64,000 nt of DNA from an uncultured Lachnospiraceae bacterium (GCA_934364805.1 CAKRMH010000015.1:7570-71569), one strand, 5' to 3'. Numbered from the stretch's first letter, positions 33,985-43,399 are shown. The notes: generated by a model from the letters alone, not told the origin. A program made the numbers and translations.

Positions 33985-34509
33985 ATGAAGATTGATGTTT
34001 CTGACATTTTAAAATCGATTAATAAAGAGACGAAAGAGGAAGTTACGTATGATTTTGACTCCTTCCAGTCGCGTTTAGGAGATTTCCCTATCCGCAGTAA
34101 ATCACCGGTAATTCTGAGAATCGCAAACCAGGAGAATAAGAAGCTTCTTATTCAGGGGACTGTGGATCTCGTTGCAGATATTCCGTGTGGCAGATGTCTG
34201 GAGAATGTTCCGACATCGATCCATTTTGACATTGATAAAGAACTGATCATACAGGACGGTTCTGTTGTTGATGAAGATATGGAAGAAATTGACTACCTGA
34301 TTGGGTTTGAACTGGATGTAGATAAACTTGTCTACGCCGAAATTTTGGTGAACTGGCCGATGAGAGTTCTGTGCAAGGACGATTGTAAAGGAATTTGCAA
34401 AGTCTGCGGGATGAACTTGAATAAGGGAGCCTGCAATTGCCAGAGAACAGAACTTGATCCAAGAATGGCAGCAATCCAAGATATTTTTAACAAGTTTAAG
34501 GAGGTGTAA
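33985..34509 (+). CDS. DUF177/YceD family protein
   Basis: A 174-residue protein of the YceD (DUF177) family, linked in other bacteria to 23S rRNA or large-subunit assembly and nearly always placed before rpmF. Seen are CGRCLENV and a C-terminal CKDDCKGICKVCGMNLN cysteine cluster followed by LDPRMAAIQDIF, as in family members. It precedes rpmF by 4 nt and shares its promoter. Confidence 0.9.
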   Translation: MKIDVSDILKSINKETKEEVTYDFDSFQSRLGDFPIRSKSPVILRIANQENKKLLIQGTVDLVADIPCGRCLENVPTSIHFDIDKELIIQDGSVVDEDMEEIDYLIGFELDVDKLVYAEILVNWPMRVLCKDDCKGICKVCGMNLNKGACNCQRTELDPRMAAIQDIFNKFKEV

Positions 34510-34513
34510 ACAA

Positions 34514-34693
34514 ATGTCCATTTGTCCAAAGAATAAATCTTCCAAAGGAAGAAGAGATAAAAGAAGAGCAAACTGGAAAATGACTGCTCCAGCATTAGTA
34601 AAATGCAGCAAATGTGGTGCTTTAATGATGCCTCACAGAGTTTGCAAGAACTGTGGATCTTACAACAAAAAAGAGATCATTCCTCAGGATTAA
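34514..34693 (+). CDS. rpmF: 50S ribosomal protein L32, zinc-binding form
   Basis: A 59-residue large-subunit protein: basic N terminus (KNKSSKGRRDKRRANWKM) and two CxxC pairs in VKCSKCGALMMPHRVCKNCG that bind zinc. The start at 34514 follows AAGGAGGTG. The operon yceD-rpmF ends at a strong terminator. In many bacteria rpmF is directly followed by plsX; here a nuclease and a YesL protein intervene. Confidence 0.96.
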   Translation: MSICPKNKSSKGRRDKRRANWKMTAPALVKCSKCGALMMPHRVCKNCGSYNKKEIIPQD

Positions 34694-34713
34694 TTTGTAG
34701 GAATGCAGTGATA

Positions 34714-34750
34714 TCAAGGGCTGAGCGATTTCGCTCAGCCCTTTGATTTT
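34714..34750 (+). terminator. Terminator behind rpmF
   Basis: A perfect 12-bp stem AAGGGCTGAGCG/CGCTCAGCCCTT (34716-34727 and 34732-34743), loop ATTT, followed by a T-rich tail. Confidence 0.85.
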
Positions 34751-34776
34751 GCAAAAAATAAGGAGACATAACGGAT

Positions 34777-35694
34777 ATGAAAAAGAACAGATTCAGATTT
34801 TTCTGGCTTTTGATTGCAGCACTTCTCTTATTTAGCGGGTGTGATGTATCGACTTATACAGATCAGAAAAGTACTGCATCACAGGAAACGGTTCCGGAAT
34901 CTGCAACTACACCTTATGTTACGGTGAATGACAATGTACCGTATTTTTCAGAGGATGATCTTACTACGGAAGCATTTGAAGATTACAGCGAATTGGACGC
35001 ACTTGGAAGATGCCAGGTGGCATATGCAAATATATGCAAAGAAATCATGCCGACAGAAGAAAGAGGCGAGATTGGAATGATACGTCCAAGCGGATGGCAT
35101 ACTGTCAAGTATGACATCATAGATGGAAAGTATCTTTATAACAGATGTCATCTGATCGGCTATCAGCTGGCGGGAGAAAATGCGAATGAAAAGAACCTGA
35201 TTACAGGAACCAGATATCTGAATGTGGTGGGAATGCTTCCTTTTGAAAATATGGTTGCTGATTATGTAAATGAAACGGACAATCATGTGTTATACCGGGT
35301 TACACCTGTATTTGAAGGGGACAATCTGGTGGCAAGCGGAGTCCGTATAGAAGCGGAATCGGTGGAGGACAAAGGAGCTGGAATTCGGTTTCATGTTTAT
35401 TGTTATAATGTGCAGCCGGGGATTACAATTGATTATGCAACTGGAGACAGCTGGCTGGCAGAGGACAGTGAGGACGATGATAAAACAGAGGTACAATCGA
35501 ATGTACCTTCTGGACAACAGAATGTCATAACAGATAAGGATGACAGCAGCGTTATGGTACATGTGACAGATACGGGGACAAAATATCATTCTGCCGGATG
35601 CAGTTATCTGTCGAAAAGTGACCATGAAATTACATTGGAAGAGGCAAAAGAGCAGGGACTTAAACCTTGTTCGAAATGCAATCCACCACAATAA
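34777..35694 (+). CDS. Lipoprotein DNA/RNA non-specific endonuclease (EndA/NucA type)
   Basis: A 305-residue secreted nuclease. The N terminus is a lipoprotein signal (basic start, hydrophobic core, LLFSGCD lipobox), so it is tethered outside the membrane. The nuclease core has YNRCHLIGYQLAGENANEKN, with the catalytic His and the metal-binding Asn region of the beta-beta-metal fold; DRGH of streptococcal EndA reads NRCH here. A Glu/Asp-rich linker (about 225-265) leads to a C-terminal domain KYHSAGCSYL...GLKPCSKCNPP, an Ada-like metal-binding module common on clostridial nucleases. Possible roles are DNA degradation for nutrients or uptake. Confidence 0.88.
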   Translation: MKKNRFRFFWLLIAALLLFSGCDVSTYTDQKSTASQETVPESATTPYVTVNDNVPYFSEDDLTTEAFEDYSELDALGRCQVAYANICKEIMPTEERGEIGMIRPSGWHTVKYDIIDGKYLYNRCHLIGYQLAGENANEKNLITGTRYLNVVGMLPFENMVADYVNETDNHVLYRVTPVFEGDNLVASGVRIEAESVEDKGAGIRFHVYCYNVQPGITIDYATGDSWLAEDSEDDDKTEVQSNVPSGQQNVITDKDDSSVMVHVTDTGTKYHSAGCSYLSKSDHEITLEEAKEQGLKPCSKCNPPQ

Positions 35695-35710
35695 ATATAA
35701 GAGTGAAAAC

Positions 35711-35739
35711 GAAAAGTCCATGTGGCTTTTCTTTTTTTG
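35711..35739 (+). terminator. Terminator behind the nuclease gene
   Basis: Stem GAAAAG-t-CC/GGCTTTTC with a 4-nt loop and one bulge, followed by seven T residues. Confidence 0.65.
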
Positions 35740-35748
35740 TTTTCCAAA

Positions 35749-35898
35749 ATGACATTTTTACGAAGCTTTTACATATACGGAAATACGCTCCGGAGGGTGG
35801 AGGTTGCTGTGCCAATTCTGGATGGAAAACTCCGGGCAAGGCTGGATTCACAGGAACTGTTCTATGAACAGGCCTATGCAGCGGAAAAACGACTTTGA
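35749..35898 (+). CDS. Possible 49-residue small protein or coding remnant
   Basis: An ATG-to-TGA frame with protein-like content (RSFYIYGNTLRRVEVAVPIL, then DGKLRARLDSQELFYEQAYA and AEKRL). It lies between a terminator and the yesL promoter and is richer in GC than its surroundings. There is no ribosome site, so it may be a fragment of a lost gene. I recognise no family. Confidence 0.3.
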   Translation: MTFLRSFYIYGNTLRRVEVAVPILDGKLRARLDSQELFYEQAYAAEKRL

Positions 35899-35938
35899 AA
35901 TAAACGATTTATAAAAATGCAGGATTTATAAAAAAGAA

Positions 35939-35968
35939 TTGACGATAGGATTGAGGATGCGTTATAGT
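35939..35968 (+). promoter_or_regulatory. Promoter of the yesL-like gene
   Basis: TTGACG (35939-35944), 18 bp, TATAGT (35963-35968). Leader about 20 nt to the ATG at 35997. Confidence 0.6.
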
Positions 35969-35996
35969 GGTAGGGTTAAGGAATGGAGGTATATAT

Positions 35997-36647
35997 ATGG
36001 GTGATTTTTTTAATCCAGATAATGCATTTTCGAAAGTTATGACAAAAATAGTGGATGTCGTATGGCTTAGTATTTTATTTGTGATCAGTTCAATTCCGAT
36101 TTTTACGATCGGAGCTTCGATGTGTGGACTTTATTATTCCGTGAATAAATCCGTCCGTCATAACAGAGGGTATGTGTCAAGTGAGTTCTGGCATGGATTT
36201 AAGAGCAACTTTAAGGTTGCAACACCGATCTGGCTGCTCAGTCTTCTTGGATACCTGATTATGGCAGCAGATTTATATCTTACCAATCATATGATGGAAG
36301 GATCTGCACATTCGGTACTTACGATTGTGTTTATTGTAATTATCGTTTTTCTGGTTTCGTGGAATCTGTACACATTTCCGTATATCAGCAGATTTGAAAA
36401 TACAAGAAAAGAGAGCATGAGCAATGCGGGAAGGATTGCGATTGCAGAGCTTCCGTGGACAGTGCTGATTCTGGTACTCTGGGGAGCATCCGTTTTTGTC
36501 TGCTATATTTTTACACCAGCCATTTTCTTTATTCCGGCGCTTTTTACATATATTGAGAATCATATTCTTGAGAGACGATTCTTAAAGTATATGTCGGAAG
36601 AAGATATCGAGGCAGAAAAAGAACGTAACCAGGAGAGTTATAATTAG
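35997..36647 (+). CDS. YesL family (DUF624) membrane protein
   Basis: A 216-residue integral membrane protein with five or six hydrophobic segments and the DUF624 pattern: an N-terminal FFNPDNAFSKVMTKIVDVVW, IPIFTIGASMCGLYYSV and a following SEFWHGFKSNF. In other Firmicutes YesL genes lie beside sugar ABC transporters and may modulate them; no such transporter is adjacent here. The ATG at 35997 has GGAGG 7 nt upstream. It has its own promoter. Confidence 0.87.
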   Translation: MGDFFNPDNAFSKVMTKIVDVVWLSILFVISSIPIFTIGASMCGLYYSVNKSVRHNRGYVSSEFWHGFKSNFKVATPIWLLSLLGYLIMAADLYLTNHMMEGSAHSVLTIVFIVIIVFLVSWNLYTFPYISRFENTRKESMSNAGRIAIAELPWTVLILVLWGASVFVCYIFTPAIFFIPALFTYIENHILERRFLKYMSEEDIEAEKERNQESYN

Positions 36648-36670
36648 AAAATATCCATATATTTTTTCTG

Positions 36671-36699
36671 TTGATTTATAGAATTAGTTATAGTATATT
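36671..36699 (+). promoter_or_regulatory. Promoter of plsX-acpP
   Basis: TTGATT (36671-36676), 17 bp, TATATT (36694-36699). Leader about 25 nt. No FapR-like operator was recognised. Confidence 0.6.
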
Positions 36700-36732
36700 T
36701 TCTAATAGATATATGAAGGAGGCTGGGGAGAC

Positions 36733-37755
36733 ATGCAGGATATTACAAAAGTCGCAGTTGATGCGATGGGCGGAGATAATGCACCAGCAGAGGTAGTAAA
36801 AGGTGCAGTCGATGCAGTTTCTACCCGCAATGACATTAAGGTTTTCCTGATCGGGCAGGAAGATGCTGTGAAGGAAGAGCTTGCAAAATATACCTATCCG
36901 GTGGAACAGATAGAGGTTGTCCATGCTCCGGAAGTAATAGAGATGGCAGAACCACCGGTTATGGCGATCCGCAAGAAGAAGCAGTCATCAATTGTTGTCG
37001 GAATGAACATGGTGAAGCAGAAAGAGGCAGATGCTTTTGTATCCGCTGGAAGTTCCGGTGCAATACTGGTGGGCGGTCAGGTGATCGTTGGAAGAATTAA
37101 GGGTATTGAAAGACCACCGCTGGCACCATTGATCCCGACAGAGAAGGGGGTATCTCTTCTGATTGATTGTGGAGCAAATGTAGATGCAAGGGCGTCCCAC
37201 CTTGTGCAGTTTGCCAGGATGGGCTCCATATATATGGAGAGTGTGCTTGGAATCAGGAATCCACGTGTGGCGATCGTAAATATCGGTGCGGAAGAGGAAA
37301 AAGGAAATGCGCTTGTAAAGGAAACATTTCCGTTGTTAAAAGAATGCAAAGACATTAACTTTGTTGGCAGTATTGAGGCGAGAGAGATTCCACATGGCGG
37401 AGCAGATGTAATCGTCTGTGAGGCATTTACGGGGAATGTGATATTAAAACTTTACGAAGGTCTCAGTGCTACACTGATTGGTGTGATCAAGCAGGGACTC
37501 ATGAGCACACTAAAGAGTAAGATCGGTGCGGCTTTGGCTTTACCATCTTTGAAGAAGACTCTGAAAGCGTTTGATGCGAGCCAGTATGGCGGAGCTCCGC
37601 TGCTTGGACTGAACGGTCTTGTTGTAAAGACACATGGAAGTTCCAAGGCAACAGAGATTACAAATTCAATTTTCCAGTGTGTCACATTTAAAAATGAAGA
37701 TATCAATGGCAAAATTAAAGATAGAATTACAGATCAGCCGGTTGAGCAGGATTAG
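36733..37755 (+). CDS. plsX: Phosphate acyltransferase
   Basis: Turns acyl-ACP into acyl phosphate for phospholipid synthesis by PlsY, whose gene lies at 61389 in this window. The 340 residues begin with VAVDAMGGDNAPAEVVKGAV, the family signature, with SAGSSGAIL and DCGANVDARA. It is a peripheral membrane enzyme. It is followed 14 nt later by the acyl carrier protein gene. Confidence 0.97.
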   Translation: MQDITKVAVDAMGGDNAPAEVVKGAVDAVSTRNDIKVFLIGQEDAVKEELAKYTYPVEQIEVVHAPEVIEMAEPPVMAIRKKKQSSIVVGMNMVKQKEADAFVSAGSSGAILVGGQVIVGRIKGIERPPLAPLIPTEKGVSLLIDCGANVDARASHLVQFARMGSIYMESVLGIRNPRVAIVNIGAEEEKGNALVKETFPLLKECKDINFVGSIEAREIPHGGADVIVCEAFTGNVILKLYEGLSATLIGVIKQGLMSTLKSKIGAALALPSLKKTLKAFDASQYGGAPLLGLNGLVVKTHGSSKATEITNSIFQCVTFKNEDINGKIKDRITDQPVEQD

Positions 37756-37769
37756 AAAGGAATTGAACT

Positions 37770-38003
37770 ATGGAATTTGAAAAATTAAAGGCGATTATCG
37801 TTGAGGTATTAAACGTGGACGAGAATGAGGTTTCGATGGAATCTACATTTATTGATGACCTTGGAGCAGATTCTCTTGATGTATTCCAGATCATTATGGG
37901 AATCGAAGAGGAATTTGATATTGAGATTCCAAATGAGGAAGCTGAGAAGATTGTTACCGTTGGAGATGCTGTTGAAGCAATCAAAAAAGCAGTCAACAAT
38001 TAA
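37770..38003 (+). CDS. acpP: Acyl carrier protein
   Basis: A 77-residue acidic carrier of fatty acid synthesis. The phosphopantetheine attachment serine is in DDLGADSLDVFQIIM (Ser of DSL). Four predicted helices fit the family. It is encoded between plsX, which uses acyl-ACP, and rnc, a common order. Confidence 0.97.
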   Translation: MEFEKLKAIIVEVLNVDENEVSMESTFIDDLGADSLDVFQIIMGIEEEFDIEIPNEEAEKIVTVGDAVEAIKKAVNN

Positions 38004-38040
38004 ACGATCTGGTACAAAAGAATGAATTATATGTCTGGAT

Positions 38041-38066
38041 AAAGCCCTTTATCGAAAGGGCTTTTT
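38041..38066 (+). terminator. Terminator behind acpP
   Basis: A 10-bp stem AAAGCCCTTT/AAAGGGCTTT (38041-38050 and 38055-38064), loop ATCG, with TT following. Confidence 0.8.
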
Positions 38067-38112
38067 CTGGATTTTAGCAGATCATTTATGAAAGAAATAT
38101 GAGGAGAAATAT

Positions 38113-38805
38113 ATGTCAGCAAAATTAAAAGAATTTCAGGAAATGATAGGATATACCTTCCAGAATGAAGGACTTCTGCGACAGGCACTGACGCACAGTT
38201 CTTATGCCAATGAGAAACATATGAAAAAACTGTCGGATAATGAACGTCTTGAGTTCCTTGGAGATGCAGTACTTGAAATTATATCCAGTGAGTTTCTGTA
38301 TCATAACTATTCAGACCTTCCAGAGGGAAAACTGACAACGCTTCGTGCAAGCATTGTATGTGAGCCTACGCTTGCGTTGTGTACGGAGCCGCTTGAACTT
38401 GGCAGTTATCTTTACCTTGGAAAAGGAGAGGATCTTACTGGTGGAAGACGAAGAAAATCCATTTTATCGGATGCTTTGGAAGCAATTATCGGGGCTATTT
38501 ATTTAGATGGTGGTTTTGCTAATGCAAAAGAGTTTGTGACGAAGTATATTCTTACAGATATTGAACATAAAAAGCTCTTTTATGATAGCAAGACTATCCT
38601 GCAGGAAGTGATACAGGAAGAACATGAAAGACTGGTTTATGAGCTGATTGGCGAATCCGGACCGGATCATGATAAGAGCTTTACGGTAGAGGTGCGTGTT
38701 GATGATAAGAAGATCAGTACGGGAACTGGTCACACCAAGAAAGCAGCAGAACAGGAGGCGGCATATCGCGCACTTCTTCTTCTGAAGCCAGATATAAGGG
38801 AGTAA
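38113..38805 (+). CDS. rnc: Ribonuclease III
   Basis: Double-strand RNA endonuclease for rRNA and mRNA processing. The 230 residues hold the catalytic domain with NERLEFLGDAVLE and SDALEAIIGAIYLDGG (acidic metal ligands) and a C-terminal dsRNA-binding domain ending in GTGHTKKAAEQEAAYRALLL. It is followed 3 nt later by smc, so rnc-smc-ftsY probably form one operon. Confidence 0.97.
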   Translation: MSAKLKEFQEMIGYTFQNEGLLRQALTHSSYANEKHMKKLSDNERLEFLGDAVLEIISSEFLYHNYSDLPEGKLTTLRASIVCEPTLALCTEPLELGSYLYLGKGEDLTGGRRRKSILSDALEAIIGAIYLDGGFANAKEFVTKYILTDIEHKKLFYDSKTILQEVIQEEHERLVYELIGESGPDHDKSFTVEVRVDDKKISTGTGHTKKAAEQEAAYRALLLLKPDIRE

Positions 38806-38808
38806 ACT

Positions 38809-41800
38809 ATGTATTTAAAAAGTCTGGAGATTCATGGCTTTAAGTCATTTGCCAACAAAATTGTATTTGAATTCCATAATGGAATCACTGGTATTGTCGG
38901 ACCAAATGGCAGTGGTAAGAGTAATGTCGGTGATGCAGTCCGCTGGGTTTTGGGCGAACAGAGCGCAAAACAGCTCAGAGGAGCGTCTATGCAGGATGTT
39001 ATTTTTGCAGGAACAGAGAATCGTAAACCGCTCAGTTATGCTTATGTTGCAATCACATTGGATAATTCGGATCATAAACTGGCAATTGATTTTGAAGAGG
39101 TCACAATCGCAAGACGCGTTTATCGTTCCGGGGAGAGCGAATATCTGATCAATGGCAGTCCGTGCAGGCTGAAGGATGTATCGGAGCTGTTTTATGATAC
39201 AGGTATCGGTAAAGAGGGCTATTCGATCATCGGACAGGGGCAGATTGACCGTATTTTAAGTGGAAAACCAGAGGAACGACGTGAGTTATTTGATGAGGCA
39301 GCAGGTATCGTCAAATACAAAAAGAGAAAAAATACCGCCCAGAAAAAGCTGGAAGATGAAAGGGACAACCTGACGCGTGTAAACGATATTCTTTCGGAAC
39401 TGGAACGTCAGGTCGGACCACTTGAAAGGCAGTCTGAAAAAGCAAAGACTTATCTGAAAAAGAAAGAGGAACTGAAACATTACGATGTCAACATGTTCCT
39501 TCTTGAAACAGACCGGATTGAATCGGAGCAGAAAGAGGCTGAAGAAAAATTCCGGATTGCAGACTCTGAACTGGAAGAAACAAAAGAAAGCTTTTTTAAT
39601 GTCAAGCGTGATTACGAAGAGATGGAACATGCGATCACGGAAATGGATGATCAGATAACCGATCTGCGCGAGAGACTGAATCAGGCAACCCTGATGAAGG
39701 GAAAACTGGAAGGACAGATCAATGTCCTGAATGAACAGATACATACAGCCGAAACCACAGATGAGCATCTGAAAGGAAGACTGGATGCCATTGATGCAGA
39801 AAAAGCAGAACGCATGCAGGCAAAGGATAATTATGTTCAGAAAAAGGAAGAACTGGATCTGAAAATAACGGATATCCTTGCAAAACGTGATGAAGTACAG
39901 GAGAAGCTCCTTTTGGTGCAGCAGGAAATCGAAACCTGTAATAGGGGGATCGAAAAAGGCAAAAATGAGATCATCGAGCTTTTGAATAATAAAGCGTCGA
40001 TCAAAGCGCGCAAACAGCGTTTTGACACAATGACAGAACAGATCAATATCCGGAAGGCACAGCTGAATCAAAGACTTCTGGCAAGAAAAACGGAAGAGGC
40101 GGATCTTCAGAACGTACTTACCGGGTATCTGAAAGAACTGGAAGCTGCGAATCAGAGGCTGGAAGCATATCAGCAGAAAGAAAAAGAGCTTTCCGATAAG
40201 ATAAAGAACTGGAAAGTCCGGTTATCACAGACCGGACATGAACTGGAAGAGACACAGACCGGTTTTCACAAGCAGCAGTCAAGACTGGATTCCTTGAAGA
40301 ATATTGCAGAACGATATGATGGATATGGCAACAGTATCCGCAGAGTTATGGAACAAAAGAGTTTCAATCCAGGAATTCATGGTGTTGTTTCAGATCTGAT
40401 CCAGACAGAAAAAAAATACGAGATCGCAATTGAAACAGCACTTGGCGGAAGCATCCAGAACATTGTGACGGAGAATGAAGATACGGCAAAGAAAATGATC
40501 GCCTATCTGAAAGAAAACCGTTATGGAAGGGCAACCTTTTTACCGCTCACCAGTGTTCAGGGACGATCAAACCCAAAACTGGAGGAGCATCTCGGAGAGT
40601 CCGGGGTAATCGGAATTGCGGACAGACTTGTCAAATGTGAGGAAAAATATAAAGGGATCGCATCCCATCTGCTGGGAAGAATTCTTGTTGTGGACAATAT
40701 TGATCATGCAGCAGCTCTTGCAAGAAAAAACAGATATTCTTTAAATATCGTTACTCTGGAAGGAGAGCATTTAAGCCCGGGTGGTTCCATGACCGGTGGT
40801 GCATTCCGCAATTCCAATAATCTTCTTGCAAGAAAACGTGAGATCGAGGAACTGGAGCATATTGTTTCAGAACTCTCCGGGAAGATGAAAGATCTGAGGA
40901 ATCGTCAGGAAGAAATCCGGACAGCAGCAAGTCTTGCAGAGGATGATCTTGCGGAAATCAAAGAAGAACTTCAGAAACAGTATATTTTACAAAATACAGC
41001 ACAGATGAATTTTGATCGTGCCAAAGAACAGAGAAGCCAGAGTGAAAATGTATTTCATGGACTTCAGTCTGAGGTTGCTGAGATCGATCATCAGCTGGGA
41101 GAAATTCAGGCGAATAAAGCGAAGATCGATCAGGAGATTACCGATTCCAGATTGAGGGAAAAGGAGATCGAAGAAGAAAATACAGAATTTCAGAGCAGAC
41201 TGGATGAATTATCTTCCAGAGAAAATACATTCTCGCAGGAAGTTTCAACCATCCGTCTGGAAGAAGCGAATGTACGGCAGAGTCTGGATTTTGCAATGGA
41301 GAATATCCAGCGTATAGATGCAGAAATCAGAAAATTTGATCAGGAACGTACCGAACTTGTGGAAAATGCGCAGAATGCCAAAAATGATGTGCAGAAGAAA
41401 CAGGATGATATCGAAGAAATCAAAAAAACGATCCAGGCTTCGGACAAAGCGCATGAAGAACTGGAAAAGGCTCTTTCGGAAAGTCTTGTAAAAAAACAGG
41501 AGATGACAGAAGCGCATAAAGGATTTTTCCAGAAACGCGAAGAAATCTCACGAAAAATGAATGATCTGGATAAGGAGATCTATCGTCTGAACTCACAGAG
41601 AGAAAAGCTGAAGGAGGCAGACGAGAAGCAGATCAATTACATGTGGGAAGAATATGAACTGACACCACATGCGGCAGCAGAACTTCGGGACGAGAATGAT
41701 CAGGATCTCTCTGATATTAAGAAAAAGATATCAGAAATCCGGGATGAGATCCGCAAACTTGGTGATGTCAATGTAAATGCGATCGAAGAATTTAAAGAAG

Positions 41801-42369
41801 TGTCCGAACGATATACGTTCTTAAAGACGCAGCATGATGATCTGATCGAGGCAGAGAAAACACTGATGGGAATCATTGAAGAACTGGATACTGGAATGCG
41901 GAAGCAGTTTGCGGAAAAATTCAAAGAAATCCAGACGGAATTTGATAAAACATTCAAGATGCTTTTCGGTGGTGGACATGGATCATTGGAACTTGTAGAA
42001 GAGGAAGACATTCTGGAATGCGGAATACGTATTATTGCACAGCCACCGGGAAAGAAGCTTCAGAACATGATGCAGTTGTCCGGTGGAGAGAAAGCACTGA
42101 CGGCGATTGCACTGCTGTTTGCAATCCAGGCACTGAAACCATCGCCATTTTGCCTGCTCGATGAGATTGAGGCGGCACTTGATGATTCCAATGTCGGAAG
42201 ATTTGCCAATTATCTGAATAAACTGACGGAGAATACGCAGTTTATTGTCATTACCCATCGACGTGGTACGATGGCAGCAGCAGACCGTCTGTATGGTATC
42301 ACCATGCAGGAAAAAGGTGTTTCAACGTTAGTTTCTGTCAATCTGATCGAGAATGATCTGACGGAATAA
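38809..42369 (+). CDS. smc: Chromosome segregation protein SMC
   Basis: A 1186-residue condensin subunit. The N-terminal ATPase half has Walker A GPNGSGKSN (about 32-40); long coiled coils run about 170-500 and 670-1000; the hinge (about 515-650) includes LKENRYGRATFLPL and GRILVVDNI. The C-terminal half has the signature LSGGEKALTAIALLFA and Walker B CLLDEIEAALDD. SMC works with ScpA and ScpB, which are not in the window. The start overlaps the end of rnc by its ribosome site GGGAG. Confidence 0.98.
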   Translation: MYLKSLEIHGFKSFANKIVFEFHNGITGIVGPNGSGKSNVGDAVRWVLGEQSAKQLRGASMQDVIFAGTENRKPLSYAYVAITLDNSDHKLAIDFEEVTIARRVYRSGESEYLINGSPCRLKDVSELFYDTGIGKEGYSIIGQGQIDRILSGKPEERRELFDEAAGIVKYKKRKNTAQKKLEDERDNLTRVNDILSELERQVGPLERQSEKAKTYLKKKEELKHYDVNMFLLETDRIESEQKEAEEKFRIADSELEETKESFFNVKRDYEEMEHAITEMDDQITDLRERLNQATLMKGKLEGQINVLNEQIHTAETTDEHLKGRLDAIDAEKAERMQAKDNYVQKKEELDLKITDILAKRDEVQEKLLLVQQEIETCNRGIEKGKNEIIELLNNKASIKARKQRFDTMTEQINIRKAQLNQRLLARKTEEADLQNVLTGYLKELEAANQRLEAYQQKEKELSDKIKNWKVRLSQTGHELEETQTGFHKQQSRLDSLKNIAERYDGYGNSIRRVMEQKSFNPGIHGVVSDLIQTEKKYEIAIETALGGSIQNIVTENEDTAKKMIAYLKENRYGRATFLPLTSVQGRSNPKLEEHLGESGVIGIADRLVKCEEKYKGIASHLLGRILVVDNIDHAAALARKNRYSLNIVTLEGEHLSPGGSMTGGAFRNSNNLLARKREIEELEHIVSELSGKMKDLRNRQEEIRTAASLAEDDLAEIKEELQKQYILQNTAQMNFDRAKEQRSQSENVFHGLQSEVAEIDHQLGEIQANKAKIDQEITDSRLREKEIEEENTEFQSRLDELSSRENTFSQEVSTIRLEEANVRQSLDFAMENIQRIDAEIRKFDQERTELVENAQNAKNDVQKKQDDIEEIKKTIQASDKAHEELEKALSESLVKKQEMTEAHKGFFQKREEISRKMNDLDKEIYRLNSQREKLKEADEKQINYMWEEYELTPHAAAELRDENDQDLSDIKKKISEIRDEIRKLGDVNVNAIEEFKEVSERYTFLKTQHDDLIEAEKTLMGIIEELDTGMRKQFAEKFKEIQTEFDKTFKMLFGGGHGSLELVEEEDILECGIRIIAQPPGKKLQNMMQLSGGEKALTAIALLFAIQALKPSPFCLLDEIEAALDDSNVGRFANYLNKLTENTQFIVITHRRGTMAAADRLYGITMQEKGVSTLVSVNLIENDLTE

Positions 42370-42393
42370 AATAAATAAAAGGAACGGATAAGT

Positions 42394-43335
42394 ATGAGTG
42401 AAGAAAAGAAAAAGGGCTTTTTTGGCAGACTTGTAGAAGGACTGACAAAGACAAGAGACAATATTGTTTCTGGAATTGATTCTATTTTCAGTGGATTTTC
42501 CAATATTGATGATGATTTTTACGAGGAACTGGAAGAAATTCTGATCATGGGAGACCTTGGAGTGCATGCAACGGAGCAGATTCTTGATACACTGCGCCAG
42601 AAAGTAAAAGAACAGCATATCAAAGAGCCGCATGAATGTAAAGAACTCCTGATTGAAAGCATCAAAGAGCAGATGCAGGTAGAAGAGACAGCATATCGTT
42701 TTGAAAATGAAAGATCTGTTGTCCTGGTGATTGGAGTGAACGGAGTTGGAAAGACAACAACCGTTGGAAAACTTGCCGGAAAGCTTAAAAGCCAGGGGAA
42801 AAAGGTTGTCATTGCAGGAGCGGATACATTCCGTGCAGCGGCGGGAGATCAGCTGAAAGAGTGGGCAAACCGGTCTGGTGTTGATATGATCGGTGGAACC
42901 GAGGGTGCTGATCCAGGTTCAGTTGTATATGATGCTACAGCAGCTGCAAAGGCAAGAAATGCAGATGTTCTTATTGTAGATACGGCGGGAAGGCTTCATA
43001 ACAAGAAGAATCTGATGAATGAGCTTGGAAAGATCAACCGGATTCTGGAAAAAGAGTATCCAGATGTATACCGTGAAACGCTGGTCGTTCTGGATGCGAC
43101 AACAGGTCAGAATGCGTTGGTCCAGGCAAAGGAATTTTCGGAAGTTGCAGAGATAACTGGAATTGTCCTGACCAAAATGGATGGAACGGCAAAAGGTGGT
43201 ATCGCAGTAGCAATTCAGTCCGAACTATCTGTTCCGGTCAAATTTATCGGAGTGGGTGAGACGATTGATGATCTTCAGAAATTTGATCCGGACGAGTTTG
43301 TAAATGCTTTATTTGACGTGAGAGAAGATTCGTAG
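42394..43335 (+). CDS. ftsY: Signal recognition particle receptor FtsY
   Basis: The 313-residue membrane-associated GTPase receiving SRP-ribosome complexes. It has a short N-terminal helical region and the NG domain with GVNGVGKTTTVGKLA (G1), DTFRAAAGDQL, DTAGRLHNK (G3), and TKMDGTAKGG (G4/G5). The long acidic A domain of E. coli FtsY is absent, as usual in Firmicutes. Its partner Ffh is encoded 1.7 kb downstream. Confidence 0.97.
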   Translation: MSEEKKKGFFGRLVEGLTKTRDNIVSGIDSIFSGFSNIDDDFYEELEEILIMGDLGVHATEQILDTLRQKVKEQHIKEPHECKELLIESIKEQMQVEETAYRFENERSVVLVIGVNGVGKTTTVGKLAGKLKSQGKKVVIAGADTFRAAAGDQLKEWANRSGVDMIGGTEGADPGSVVYDATAAAKARNADVLIVDTAGRLHNKKNLMNELGKINRILEKEYPDVYRETLVVLDATTGQNALVQAKEFSEVAEITGIVLTKMDGTAKGGIAVAIQSELSVPVKFIGVGETIDDLQKFDPDEFVNALFDVREDS

Positions 43336-43354
43336 TATTATCTTCATAATACAA

Positions 43355-43374
43355 CTCTTTACTAGGGTAAAGAG
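43355..43374 (+). repeat. Small hairpin between ftsY and threonine ammonia-lyase
   Basis: CTCTTTAC-tagg-GTAAAGAG, an 8-bp stem. No T run follows, so it is not called a terminator. Confidence 0.4.
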
Positions 43375-43399
43375 ATAAAGAATGAAAAGAGGAAGAATT

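Noticed and set aside
39286..40071. 261-codon minus-strand frame inside smc
   Set aside because: A mirror of the coiled-coil coding sequence: the Glu/Lys-rich sense strand gives a Phe/Leu-rich antisense frame; no start site or family match.
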